From assembly GCA_011033025.1 (NCBI GenBank), contig WFMF01000296.1, positions 158,103 through 222,102 on the forward strand: DNA of 64,000 bases. The letters run 5' to 3'. The notes under the pieces were generated by a model. That model was not told the DNA's origin, did not search any database, and worked only from the letters and a program-made list of their open reading frames with translations. This document shows positions 51,034 to 61,959 of the stretch, one piece after another. Within the stretch, counting starts at the first letter, position 1; the number at the start of each line of letters is the position of its first letter. This DNA is from Beroe forskalii (taxonomy: Eukaryota > Ctenophora > Nuda > Beroida > Beroidae). The position numbers and the translations under genes were made by a program.

Positions 51034-52446
51034 CTGAAATAATATCAAAGTCAGATTCAATGTGCAGCTGAAATAATGTTAAATGATGGATTTGAGCACG
51101 AACTTACTGATCTGTAAGCGGCATCGTCAGATTCAATGTGCAGCTGAAATGAAGATGAAGTGATCAAAGGCGTAATTTTGCATAAAACTACAACTAAAAC
51201 CATGTATTCTGTTTGTTTTGATTCTGAAAAGATGGATGTCAAGGAAACTTCATTTTATTTGAGCTTAAGTTTTACACTGCATTTTCATGTTCAAATTTTC
51301 AAATTGAAAAGTCCTAGGTAAGGCCAAGTTCTCCTTAAGATTTTTCTAGGGGGGGGGGAGCGTCAACACGAAAAATTAAGTCACAGAACTGTCATTGTAA
51401 TCGTCCGATTCAATGTGAAGCTGAAATAATCTCATCGTCAGATGCAATTTACAACTGAAATGAGGTGTGATGAACTTGAGAATTTATTGGGTCAGCACGA
51501 ACGAAGTTATTGATCTCTCATCGTCATCTTCAGATTCAATATGCAGCTGAAGATTGAAAGGATGTTAAATGATGAATTTGAGAAGGGATGGGTTAGCGCG
51601 GGCAAGGTTTTAATCAATGCGTTCTTTCAAAAAGTGATTGATTGAAAACACCGTACAGCAATCATGACCATGGGTTTAAAAAACTTGATTGATTGTAACA
51701 AAATATAATAATCAACATCAGAAAATTTTAATTCAGGGCAGCATTCAGCAATAGAACCACAGTTTGCGAAAATCTGAATTTTTTCTCATCATCTGATGGT
51801 CACCGGCCGCTGCCACAAAATCATGTAAATACCTGGAATGAAAGCTACGCTAAAACATCAAGAGATCCAGCAATCAATAAAAGCTTTCATTTTAGCTGGG
51901 CAACAAATCAGGCAAGCAATAATTGACTGGAAATTGATATATTCGTATTAGAACTCAGTCCTAAGCAAGTCAATCAATAATTTTACTTACAACACAACTG
52001 CAACAGCCACAAAACCCAAGCGTCTGAAATGCAAACTCCGCTAAAACATCCAGCAGATATTATTGCTGTCTCTACTACTTACCCAATAATTGTAAGAATG
52101 TTAGAATTTTGCAGGATTGTAAGAATGTAAGAATGTGGTAAGAACTTGTCAGACGTTGCACGGCCCCCTTTGGGCGGCGGGCGCACGCGCCCAAATAAAT
52201 TTATCCGACTTAAAATATAGGCCAGAGAACGTCTTAACTCTTTAAACTTACCCCGTAAAGGTCGTCCATTGTGGCCGAACTGTGCTCATCCGAGTTCCTC
52301 CCCCTGCTGCTCCGGCCCCCGTGACTGAGGTTTGAATTCCGGCGTTTGGAACGGATTGGAGATGTAACTGAGAACTTGCGATGTCCCCTGTTCTGGAGGT
52401 TCCGGTTTACTTCCAGGACGTTGAAAGCGGCGCTTAACCGGGCCAT
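50923..52446 (-). CDS. Partial gene with basic Ser-rich first exon and duplicated acidic microexons
   Basis: Exon A (52446-52252) starts in a good context (AACCATGG) and encodes 65 residues, basic and Ser/Arg-rich in the middle (RSKRRNSNLSHGGRSSRGR) and ending ATMDDLYG at donor GGG|GTAAGT. Exon C (51033-50923) follows acceptor TTTCAG and encodes 37 residues from LHIESDDDDESS to NGMWDGK, with donor AAA|GTGAGT. Between them lie three 36-nt copies of the start of exon C. All junctions are phase 0, so any combination keeps the frame. I found no convincing exon after C, so the 3' part is missing or lies below 50.9 kb. There is no signal peptide or membrane segment; the composition suggests a nuclear or cytoplasmic, partly disordered protein. 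I recognise no family. Confidence 0.55.
51108..51143 (-). other. Microexon copy 3 (36 nt, phase 0-0, best splice sites)
   Basis: Acceptor CATTTCAG, then 12 codons reading LHIESDDAAYRS, then donor TCA|GTAAGT. Of the three microexons this has the best splice signals and is the one most likely to be used. Confidence 0.5.
51385..51420 (-). other. Microexon copy 2 (36 nt, phase 0-0)
   Basis: Acceptor TTATTTCAG, then 12 codons reading LHIESDDYNDSS, then donor GTGACT, which is weak but has the GT. A further decayed copy lies at about 51430-51457; its second codon is TAA. Confidence 0.45.
51511..51546 (-). pseudogene. Microexon copy with a broken donor
   Basis: A 36-nt copy reading LHIESEDDDERS after acceptor CAG. 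The donor position reads ATAACT where the copy at 51108 has GTAAGT, so the invariant GT is lost. Probably a dead exon duplicate. Confidence 0.45.
52252..52446 (-). other. Exon A: first coding exon, basic and Ser-rich
   Basis: 195 nt, exactly 65 codons, from an ATG with a strong Kozak-like context to a phase-0 GTAAGT donor. A second frame (52546-52286) also stays open across this stretch but starts in an unconvincing hydrophobic run and has no matching donor. I prefer the first frame because its phase-0 end matches the phase-0 exons downstream. Confidence 0.55.
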
Positions 52447-54400
52447 GGTTCATTGAACTGGTTGGAGAGGTTCGGTTAGAATATATTAGAATTTCCGTAC
52501 GAAATGGCGAAATTTTTAGACACAGAAGCAATATAAAAGCCTCCAAAGATGGACTAGACTTGATAAGATAAATAGCGAAGATAATATCAGACGACCAGAC
52601 GAAGTCTCAACTCTTCAACTTTGAAGACAGCACAAGTTAGGAGAGAAATTAACAAGAGATAGTGCAAGATATAGCGACTAAGTTCATGATATCAGGCAGA
52701 GCTCGAGCATGACATAGGGAGTTAAAACGCTGGCAGTTTAACAACTTAACAATAAAAGTAATAAGCGAGTTATTGAAACATTTACTTCCAGATTAATGTA
52801 GCGTTCCTTACATGATTCTGGAGGGATATTGTCCAGTGATTCTGAAGAATTGCAAGTGTTGGAAATATCTTTGTCTCTGATATCTAACATTACTTTGTTA
52901 TAAAGTTACCTTGATAGCAACAAAATATATATATTTCTGCGAAAAATGAATACCGAGCAAAATTCTTGAGTCAATATGTTCTCACGAGATCAAATCTTGA
53001 GGCTTTTACGACAAAAGCAACCAGATTGCATGTCATGAAATCATGTCTTTATCAAAGAATCCAAAATGCCTATTAGAAGCAAAACATTCAACTCCCAAAT
53101 CATATACCCTGGGATTATTTACTCTGGGAGTACACGGCAGACTGCAGACGACGCAAAACTTAGGTTTTTGACGTAAAAACCCGAATACCAACCAAGCTAA
53201 TTCCCTAATTATAATATCCTGGAGTTGGTCTAGTTCCCTAGATGCTTAGTTCTCTAGTTGATATCCTACACCTTATCTTGTACTTCTGTCTGGGGAGATG
53301 AACATGTACGAAAACTGATTTTGACGAATAAAAGTAACGATTTATTTCACTCTATACATAGTAAAAATGTACTGAATCAGCCACAAGAGGGAAATCATTC
53401 AGAAATACAAATCTATACGCTTTTCAAGAACAATGGAGTATGGTGATAAGCTGTCTTGCCCCACGGCTAATCTTATCGAAAACGATGTGATCACAAAGAA
53501 CAAAAAGAATATAAGAGAGGGGATATTGATTTCTTGAGAAAGATCGATGTGATCTGAGAGGAAATTATGAGAGACAGAAAAAGGAATAAAAAGAGATGTG
53601 AGCGAGATCGAACGCCTTTTCACAAGATGTACAAGTAAAATAATCTAAATTCGAGAACTAAGGAAAATGACCATTGAGCCCCGGGGAGCTAAGGACTAGC
53701 AAGGAAAAAGATAAGAAGAGAAATAGATCCGGCATAGTGACGAGTGTAAAACTGATGTAGGCAAACGCCAAAAAGGGCGAGAATCTGATATCGAGATTGG
53801 GTGACATTGAAAAGTATTGGCTGTTAAAACCTACAAAATATGGCATGAGAAAAGAGCGCGCGCAGACCGCAAATCAGTGTGTAATCCTGCGCGCCAATTG
53901 GCTAATTAGATCAAGGTGACTGCAACGCCATTGGCTGGTGTTCTCAGTGGTTGTTTTACGGAACGCGCGGCGACAAAACGGTTTGCCGACACATTGTTCT
54001 GGAATGCATGGTTCGGGAATGATCGTCTCATTTCCGTGTGTTGTATTTGTACTTCGTATAAACTTTACCAACTCATCTATGTACTGTAATAAGGTGTTCA
54101 CAAATACATTTTATCTGCGAATTTTAAAGTCTAAATGTTGAATACTAGCTAAAGTATCTTTGAACTATCTTGTTTATGCGCATGTCAAACCAAACTGGAG
54201 TGTTTTAAAATCTTAAATTGACGTGGGTACCTAGTACTTCTTGGTACCAATACGGTTGACTGGAGCGTGGACAGTACGGGAATATATTGACTTGTTTGAA
54301 AAACATCCCTTTGTAAGAGTTTATTAAGCCGCACTAAAAAGCAAAATAGCGGCAAAAAATTCAACAAATCCCGGACAAAACTCCCTCGAAACAATAGATT

Positions 54401-54645
54401 TATAAATCGATGGTAGGACAAAACCCCACCCGGATAAAACCCCACCCGGACATAACCCCACCTTAGAGCACAAATTGCGCGATGGGAACGTTCGTGCGAA
54501 CCATACGTCCTAACCCAAACCCTAACCGTTGCGTCACAGGATTACGCACGAGCGTCCCTTTCGCGCAATTTGTGCTCTAAGTTGGGGTTATGTCCGGGTG
54601 GGGTTTTGTCCGGGTGGTGTTTTGTCCGCGCACCATTAATTTATA
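54401..54645 (+). mobile_element. ~245-bp fold-back element with ~95-bp arms
   Basis: The left arm (TATAAATCGATGGTAGGACA..., then two copies of a GGACATAACCCCACC-like block, then TTAGAGCACAAATTGCGCGA) is mirrored at 54545-54645. The outer parts are tandem GGGTGGGGTTTTGTCC-like units. The short spacer holds a telomere-like string, CCTAACCCAAACCCTAACCG. No coding capacity and no clear target-site duplication. Confidence 0.7.
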
Positions 54646-55200
54646 CTTACCCTTATTATAATTACGATTTATTTATCTATTACGATGCCGGGGCTGGGGA
54701 GTTTCTCAATCCGCTCACCCTAAAAAATTACGAAAAAAACCATAGTCAATACCATCATAAATTATCGAAGTGTCAGCAGCCCTTTTAGTGAAGCTGTTTA
54801 GCAGGAGAAAAGCGTTGTGAAAATGCAAATTTGGTTATTATTATATGGACAATGGCGATTTCAAATAGTCCTAATTGCGAAGAATCTCAGCATTTATTCG
54901 AATACAATTCATCAAAGGTGTATCGAAGCACATGCATTCAACTGCATTTTCTTTGGATAGAAATATACTTTAATATATAAACCATTGATGCCAAGATCAC
55001 CATGGTTTGACTCTAAATCATTCCATGCAATAATATCGAATGCTTAACTGTATCAAGAATTAGTTCTAGTCTGGTCTCCAGACTTCTAGGTTTGTATTAA
55101 GAATTTAAGTTTTACACAACTGGTTTGGAGCATATTATAGGTTAAGTTTTATTATAATTTTCATTATTTGATGAAACAAAGTGGTAGTCAAAACAAAATG

Positions 55201-56653
55201 GGCATAATAGGCCGCGAACTTTAGTTCGCCGCGAACCCGGGCGAACTCAGGCGAACCCGCGCGAACTCCGCGCGAGTTCGCCAGCGTTCGCCGACAGTTC
55301 GCCAATTTTTTTCCTTGGCGAACTCCGCTGAAGTTCGCCGAAAGTTCGCCAGACGTTCGCCGAACTCCGGCGAACTCGAGCGAACTCAGGCGAACTTCAG
55401 CGGAGTTCGCCGCGAACTGGCGAACAAGTTCGCCGCGAACTAGTTCGCCGCAAACTTAAAATTTTTGGTTGGCGAACGATTTTTTAGAGTTCGCGGCGGA
55501 CTCGTTCGCGGCGAACTTTGTTCGCAGCGAACTAGTTCGCGGCGGACTAAAGTTCGCGGCGAAGACGTTGTCTGACCCCTTCGCCTTTGGCGGGCGCGCC
55601 TGACAAGCGAACTCCATTAACCTTTTTTCTTTGGTGATGGTCGCTGCAAACTAATTCGGGTTAAGGTTCGGGTAAGGGTTTGGGCTAGGGTTTGGGTTAG
55701 GGTTTAGGTTAGGGTTCGGGTTCGGGTTTGGGTTAGGGTTTGGGTTAGGTTTGGGTTAGGGTTAGGGTTAGGATTTAGGTCAGGGTTTGGGTTAGGGTTT
55801 GGGTTAGGTTAGGGTTAGGGTTCGGGCTTGGGTTGGGTTTGGTTAGGGTTACCCCGAACCCTGAACCCAAACAACCTAAACCCTAACCCAAACCCTAAAC
55901 CCAGTCCCTAACACTAACAGTATACTGTTAGGGTTAGGGTTTGGGTTTAGTTAGGGGTTGGTCTGGGTTTGGGTTCAGGTTAGGGTTTGGGGTTAGGGTT
56001 TGGGTTAGGGTTTGGGTTTGGGTTAGGGTTTGGGTTAGGGTTAACCCGAACAACCCTAAACAACCCTGCCTAACCCCAAACCTAACCTAACCCAAACCTA
56101 ACACTAACAGTATACTGTTAGGGTTAGGTTTGGGTTAAGTAGGGTTGGGTTCGAGGTTTGGGTTAGGGTTTGAGTTATGAACAATCGTTCGAGGCGAACT
56201 AGTTTGGCAGTTTGCAGCGGAATTGTTATAGTTGATGACAAACAAGTTCGCAGCATAAAATGAATAATGAAGTTCGCCGCGAACTTAGCTTAGTTCTTGG
56301 CGAACTGGTTCGCGGCGAACTAGTCCGCCGCGAACTTGTTCGCCACGAACTAGTTCACCGCGAACGATTGTTCGCCGGCGAACAATCGTTCGCCAACCAA
56401 AAATTTTAAATTCGCTGCGAACTAGTTCGCGGCGAACTAGTTCGCCAGTTCGCGGCGAACTCCGCTGAAGTTCGCCTGAGTTCGCTCGAGTTCGCCGAAG
56501 TTCGGCGAACGTCTCTTTCGGCGAACTTCAGCGAGTTCAAGGAAAAAATTGGCGAACTGTCGGCGAACGCTGGCGAACTCGCGCGGAGTTCGCGCGGGTT
56601 CGCCTGAGTTCGCCCGAGTTCGCGGCGAACTAAAGTTCGCGGCCTATTATGCC
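55201..56653 (+). mobile_element. 1453-bp fold-back DNA element with long inverted arms and 8-bp target duplication
   Basis: The ends are GGCATAATAGGCC...GGCCTATTATGCC, flanked by exact 8-bp direct repeats ACAAAATG (55193-55200 and 56654-56661). The arms are inverted copies of each other for about 290 bp (55201-55490 against 56653-56370) with few differences. They are built from a motif resembling GTTCGCGGCGAACTAGTTCG, itself a chain of small palindromes. The middle (about 55660-56180) consists of TTAGGG/GGGTTT-like blocks in alternating orientation. There is no transposase. An 8-bp duplication is typical of hAT elements (also P, Merlin and others), so I infer a non-autonomous element moved by such a transposase. 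Confidence 0.85.
55660..56180. repeat. Degenerate telomere-like blocks in alternating orientation
   Basis: Runs of TTAGGG, GGGTTT and GGGTTC variants read G-rich on the plus strand (about 55665-55850), flip to C-rich (55852-55915), flip back (55930-56042), flip again (56043-56103) and end G-rich. Two flips fall on the same perfect 18-bp palindrome, CTAACAGTATACTGTTAG, at 55914-55931 and 56104-56121. The repeats are too irregular for a functional telomere. Confidence 0.85.
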
Positions 56654-56699
56654 ACAAAATGGGCGACTTCAGTACAGTGTAATGGTCTTTTAGCAAGCT

Positions 56700-59600
56700 T
56701 TTAAGGGCAATTACAAGGAACCCATCGTCAATATTATTGGGAGCTCTCCTCCAATAATCTCTAAGCTATTTCAAGTTTCTAATTCATGCGCGGGTGTATT
56801 AAGGTTTATTAGGACTTTATGGTTCATTGGTTCATGAAAAGCATAAGTATATTGAGCTATTGGCTCACCAAAGCAAGCAATATACGATATGGCTCGTCTG
56901 GGCCGGCTTCTTAAATCCTTCCTCAGCCTTGGGAAGCATAATTATGTATAAAGGATGTTTAAATGGTTTCGTTTTCAACAACTGATGACATATTCTGCCG
57001 GGTTTAAACGAATTAAACTCTCGTGCAGACGCGATCGGTATAGGGGGGATTGTCGAAGCTATATTATATCAGGGCCAGGGACCATTTTAAATTAGCCATA
57101 ATAATTCTGAAGATATAGAACAACAAATAGATATTCGGATTATAAAAACTCAAATTCGGCAGATGAGAATGTGCTAATTCACAACCTTAACTTCACTGAA
57201 GCTGATTATGATATTACTTCTCATACCTGAGTCATAGTACGACAAACTGAAGTATAAATTGTCATCGCCCGAAGTCAAATATATCGTTGAGTATCCCTTT
57301 TGTCACTTATTTCAAATATTTTATGGACTTCAATCCATATTATGTTTTGTTTATAATAGTCATAACACACAGACGTGTTGGTGCTAGGCATAAAATATGT
57401 TTTCTAATGAATAAAAAGTCTAGTCCGGTTTAAAGTTCGGAAAACTTACTTCAATCCGTCAATCGTCATTTATCCAAATAGAAGTCTTCATGAATTAAGG
57501 CAATTAATGACACATTGGACATATCCGGCCAAGTTATATGAATTTTCAAAATATACGAATACGAACCTTATGTTCAATCTGGATCATTGAATATCATGCA
57601 AAAGCCTGGTTAGATTGCAGTCTGCAGGGAGGTTTTTACGTTGACAACTATAGAACGCTACACCTAGGAGGAACAACTGAACTTTGCAACTGGAATTCCT
57701 CATGGTGATATATTGAATCTAGATATGATATTTCCATAGAAACACCTGAGGTATGGTGATGACAATCGAAAAAGCTTAATGGCAGTCAATGCTGGCCTAT
57801 ATAAGATTGGGAATATACCTAGTCGGACTTGAATTAATAGAATCTGAATACGAACTAAAAACTTAAGGAGTCTCTTTACTATACCAGTACCTTGGATATA
57901 CTGGCACTGTTAGTCTGACAGAATATCATGCAGCAGCCCATTGACTATATTAACAAAAAATTCTCTAAGGGAATATCCGATATCGCCAAACTTGTAAATG
58001 TAAGAGTGGAGTCCCGACCTAGGGTTTATCGTCACTCCACTTACGCGGTGTAGTCAGGTTTTTAGAAAGGGGTCGGCGAGTTACATTCAAAATCTCCAAG
58101 CTCTAAATCCTTATATGTTACGCGGCTTAAACTAGGTCGGTACAAAACGAGAACTTTGCTTGCCGTGTGGATGAAATTGCAGATTAAACGGTTGAAAGGA
58201 TCTATGAATGAATGTAAATTTGGAGTATAATTTCTTAATCTTATATATTAGGTAATTGTCACTAATAATTCAGATCATATTTCTACCTCCCATCAAACGA
58301 ACCCTTTCGCAAGGATTAGGAAGTGACTGCTTGAAATAGTCGCACAACTTGAGCAATAGGTAGTTGTGATGACGTCGTAATTAAGGTTTAAATGGGGAGT
58401 TTGTGACTTCACAAAACCTATTTTACAGCAATGGGTAAAATCTGCTGGATGAAGCTATCTCTCTGCCTAGATAAAGTTGGAGTTATCTCCCTACTTAATT
58501 ATAATGATCTCTATTTGATTGCTCATGGCTATAATTATACGAGTTCAATACATCATCTATCCGACATCCTAAACCGCACCCCGGGAGTCTCACGGGAGTA
58601 CGTCGGAACTAGGACTCCCGAGGTACTCGCGTAGGACTCCTGCAGTAATTCGCTCGTATGCCGGAAAATTTTGAAATACGGCCCTTGCCGATGCAGGGGC
58701 GATGGACTAAGATAGTTGTAAACATTTAGAAATCAAACGCAGGCACTAAAAGACTGGAAATCGGAATTTATGAACGTATCAACCAGGTTTAATGTAGTTT
58801 TAATGGATTGCAGAGAGAAGGGGGCAATATTTTTAGAAAACTAATATGAGTCTGAGAGACATCCGGGTTGGTTCTAATTTCCCGCGTCTACATTTTGTCG
58901 CGAACAAGAGGCTTACTAGTATTAGTAAATAGTAAGCCTAGTTGTGCCCTTTATAAGATTATTCTATGGATTAATGACCGGATATATGTAATTATAATAA
59001 TTATGAGAATGTTAGTTAGCGTAATAAATTACGTTATCATATACGTACGTTTTATTTGACATACTCGAGTCAAAGACAGCAGTAAAATCATGTCATGCCA
59101 TATAACTGTGTGCTAGTGTGCTGGGGAATTGTGCGAAGGGTTAACTATAAGGAAGCGCATCTTAGATGTGTACTATAAAGGAGCATCTTATAGTTCCATT
59201 GTTATAAATTGGGGTATTCTCTATCCTTACAGAAATCAAGATCACAATCCCCGGATTCGAGATCATTTAAAGTATATAGAAGAGTAGAAGGGTTTCCTCG
59301 TTAGATTTGTAGGCATATTAACGTCACTGGTACTGACGAGTTTCCAGTATGATAATGACATCAGCCCTGTAGCCCGGGCCTTAAATTCACAGCCCTATAA
59401 TTAGCGTACAATATATATTCCTCACTTGGTGCCAGGATGGTGCCGTACAAAGCAAAGTGGCATGCCATTTAACTGCTTTTTCTATTATCATGCTAGTATA
59501 GTCATTAATTAATTGATTAATCGATATTAATTAGAGCAATTATTACTCAGATACATGGGCACTCCGAAGGACTTATAGCTTTCAAGAAAACGTTACTTTA

Positions 59601-59800
59601 GCAGAGATTTTAGGACCAGATTATAGAGTACTTGTATCAATGCATTGAAAGTATCGATCACAAAAATCTAAAGAAAGTATTGAAAGAAAACGGATTATTG
59701 AAAGAAAACGGATTACAAAAATAAAACCAGCGTACACAAAACACACAAGCTGTAAACAAGGTGTGTCTGTATTGTGTCTGCGCCTCCTAGCATATATTGA
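56700..59800. other. Intergenic, no gene seen
   Basis: AT-rich unique-looking sequence with F1 remnants at 58367 and 59312. No exon or named repeat recognised. Confidence 0.5.
58367..58424 (+). mobile_element. F1 element, partial
   Basis: GTGATGACGTCGTAATTAAG, then TTTAAATGGGGAGTTTGTGA and AAAACCTATTTTAC. Confidence 0.45.
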
Positions 59801-59840
59801 TGGTAGAGTTCCACTAGCAACGGCAGTGTGCACTTTTACC

Positions 59841-59917
59841 CGAAATCGTCATGACATCGACCAATCAGCGCGCGAGTTTTCGGTCAACTTGCACGCTGAT
59901 TGGTTCATGTCGAATGG
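59841..59917. repeat. F2 CCAAT-hairpin element, full length
   Basis: CGAAATCGTCATGACATCGA, then CCAATCAGCGCGCGAGTTTT, CGGTCAACTTGCACGCTGAT and TGGTTCATGTCGAATGG. Confidence 0.65.
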
Positions 59918-60219
59918 ACCTGTGGGAAAGTTGATACAAGTCGTCACTGTAAGTGCCCTTCTGCTATAGTCACCAGAGTCAATAGTCACACTAAAAACTA
60001 ACGTATTATAACAGCCAATTTCCAGTGTCATGTGCAAGGTTCGTTTGTGCCGGACAGTAACTAGCAGACATTATGTGATGTTTCTTGAGAGAGAAGTTGG
60101 CGGGTAGAAGTCATCATTACACCATTTCAAGCCTTGGAAATGACCTCTTTTTCAGTATTCAACTGTATTTTTTAGCTGTGTGTCATGTAAAAGTGGGGTG
60201 CATCCGGGTGGTAGGATCC

Positions 60220-60296
60220 CGAAATCGTTATGACATTGACCAATCAGCACGCGAGTTTACAGTCAGCTCGCGCACTGATTGGTCGATGTATCATGG
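60220..60296. repeat. F2 CCAAT-hairpin element, full length
   Basis: CGAAATCGTTATGACATTGA, then CCAATCAGCACGCGAGTTTA, CAGTCAGCTCGCGCACTGAT and TGGTCGATGTATCATGG. It lies 380 bp from the preceding copy, in the same orientation. Confidence 0.65.
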
Positions 60297-60865
60297 AAAA
60301 GTGGGTGGTAACAGGTGGAAATGAATCTGGAAATCAGTTCCCAGCTCTCGAAGTGACTAAGTGTGAGAGTTCTCGGCAGCTTTGGCAGAGAATAAATGGA
60401 AAAGTTTAGTTCTTCATCACCTCTTCCGTGCCTTGTACGTACAGAAACCAGAAATAAAATAGGGAAACCACACATAGATTACAATTGTGTTTTATGTGTT
60501 CCTGAACTGAATCTAGAAAGTAGAATATTACAGAGAAAGAAGACAGAAGTGAGGTCATTTTACCTTTTAGCTTAGATTAGAATTATCTAATGGTGACATC
60601 AGCTGTGTGGTTTTAGAGGGCATTACTAAAACAAATTAGCACTTATTCAACCCTTCTTATGAAACTGTGATTAGTGTGTCAACTCTGAGCCGTGTAACCG
60701 TTACTTTTTTGGTTAGATGGGTGTGCTTATGATTTAGTTCCATGATGCTTTTTCATTCGAATGTGAGAATTTGGATTTCGAACATGTTGCTGCAAAACAG
60801 CAAAAATAATGAAATTAATTAATTTGCTATTGCGACAAATATAAATAAGATGAAAATTTAGTTAA

Positions 60866-61290
60866 AGCTTTTAAGCAACTGTAACAGAAGGAGCAGTAGG
60901 ATACGGAGGCAGGAAAGGGTCAGTTACTGAATATTGAGACTGCAATGTAGACTATAGAATTATTGATTGATGACTTCAAAGCTTAATCAGCCGTAACTTT
61001 TAAACTTAAAGTTAACTTTTAACTTAATGTAACAGAAAGAGGACTTTATAGAGCTGTTGGATATATGCAGAGCTAAGAAACTAAGAAAGAGTCTGTATTA
61101 GTTTGTCCTTGTTATTGAGATTAAAATGTCTTAGTGATGACTATAAAGCTTCATAGTTGACTTCAAAGTTAACTTCAAAGTTAAATGTAACGCAGAAAGA
61201 GGACTAATAAAAGCGCAGTAGGATACAATGTAAAAAAGAGCTGTAAGATACAATGTAAAAAAGAGCTGTAAGATACAATGTAAAGAAAGG
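60866..61290 (+). repeat. About 165-bp tandem repeat (three diverged units, each starting AAGCTT)
   Basis: AAGCTT begins units at about 60866, 60979 and 61146. Shared blocks include TGTAACAGAAAGAGGACT and CAGTAGGATAC. The last unit ends in three copies of the 25-bp block GATACAATGTAAAAAAGAGC plus TGTAA. Confidence 0.65.
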
Positions 61291-61959
61291 GTCGCAGTAT
61301 CCGAAGACGCATATATTCGCCTACACAACCACCTAGCAAGAAGTACAGCAGCTTTAATTAACCATGTACAGGAGGGTGAAACATCGATTAGGTCAAGTAG
61401 CCTCCTTAAATTTAATTGGGTAATTTACCTCTCTGGGAGGAGGTATATGTTTTTATGTGAAAGCATGGGGGCCGGGGCATATTAATGACACCAGCGACTA
61501 GGAGTATATATATATATTGGCATATAGAGCATAAAGAAATGCATACAATTTATAACTCCTATAAGCTCTGTCTCTGAGCTTTTAGATTGTATTGTCTAGT
61601 TGCCGCTCTTTTCGGTTGTATTTTAGTGTGATTAGCAATAAAAACATCGAGAAGGACCCTGAAATATGGTGCCAAGTACTTATGACATTGTTATAAGTTA
61701 TCGGTGTATTGACTAGTGATCTGGTTGCTGGTGTCGGGATAAAGGGAATATATGCCGTCTATTGTGGGGCAGTCACGATATTCCGGTACTTTGGAAGCTA
61801 ATTTTGTAGCTACCAGCTGCATATAATGCATGATAGACATAGCAATATTGTAGACTGCAGTGTTATTCAGCAGCCACCTCAACCATTGTTAACAGAACAC
61901 AATGCATGCCGGTAGTATGATTTACTGGTGTTCTGTTGACTTGAAATTTGACAATACCA

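Noticed and set aside
56406-56696. 96-codon frame over the right arm of the fold-back
   Set aside because: Made of GTTCGCGGCGAAC palindromes; the opposite arm has the mirror frame. No coding signal.
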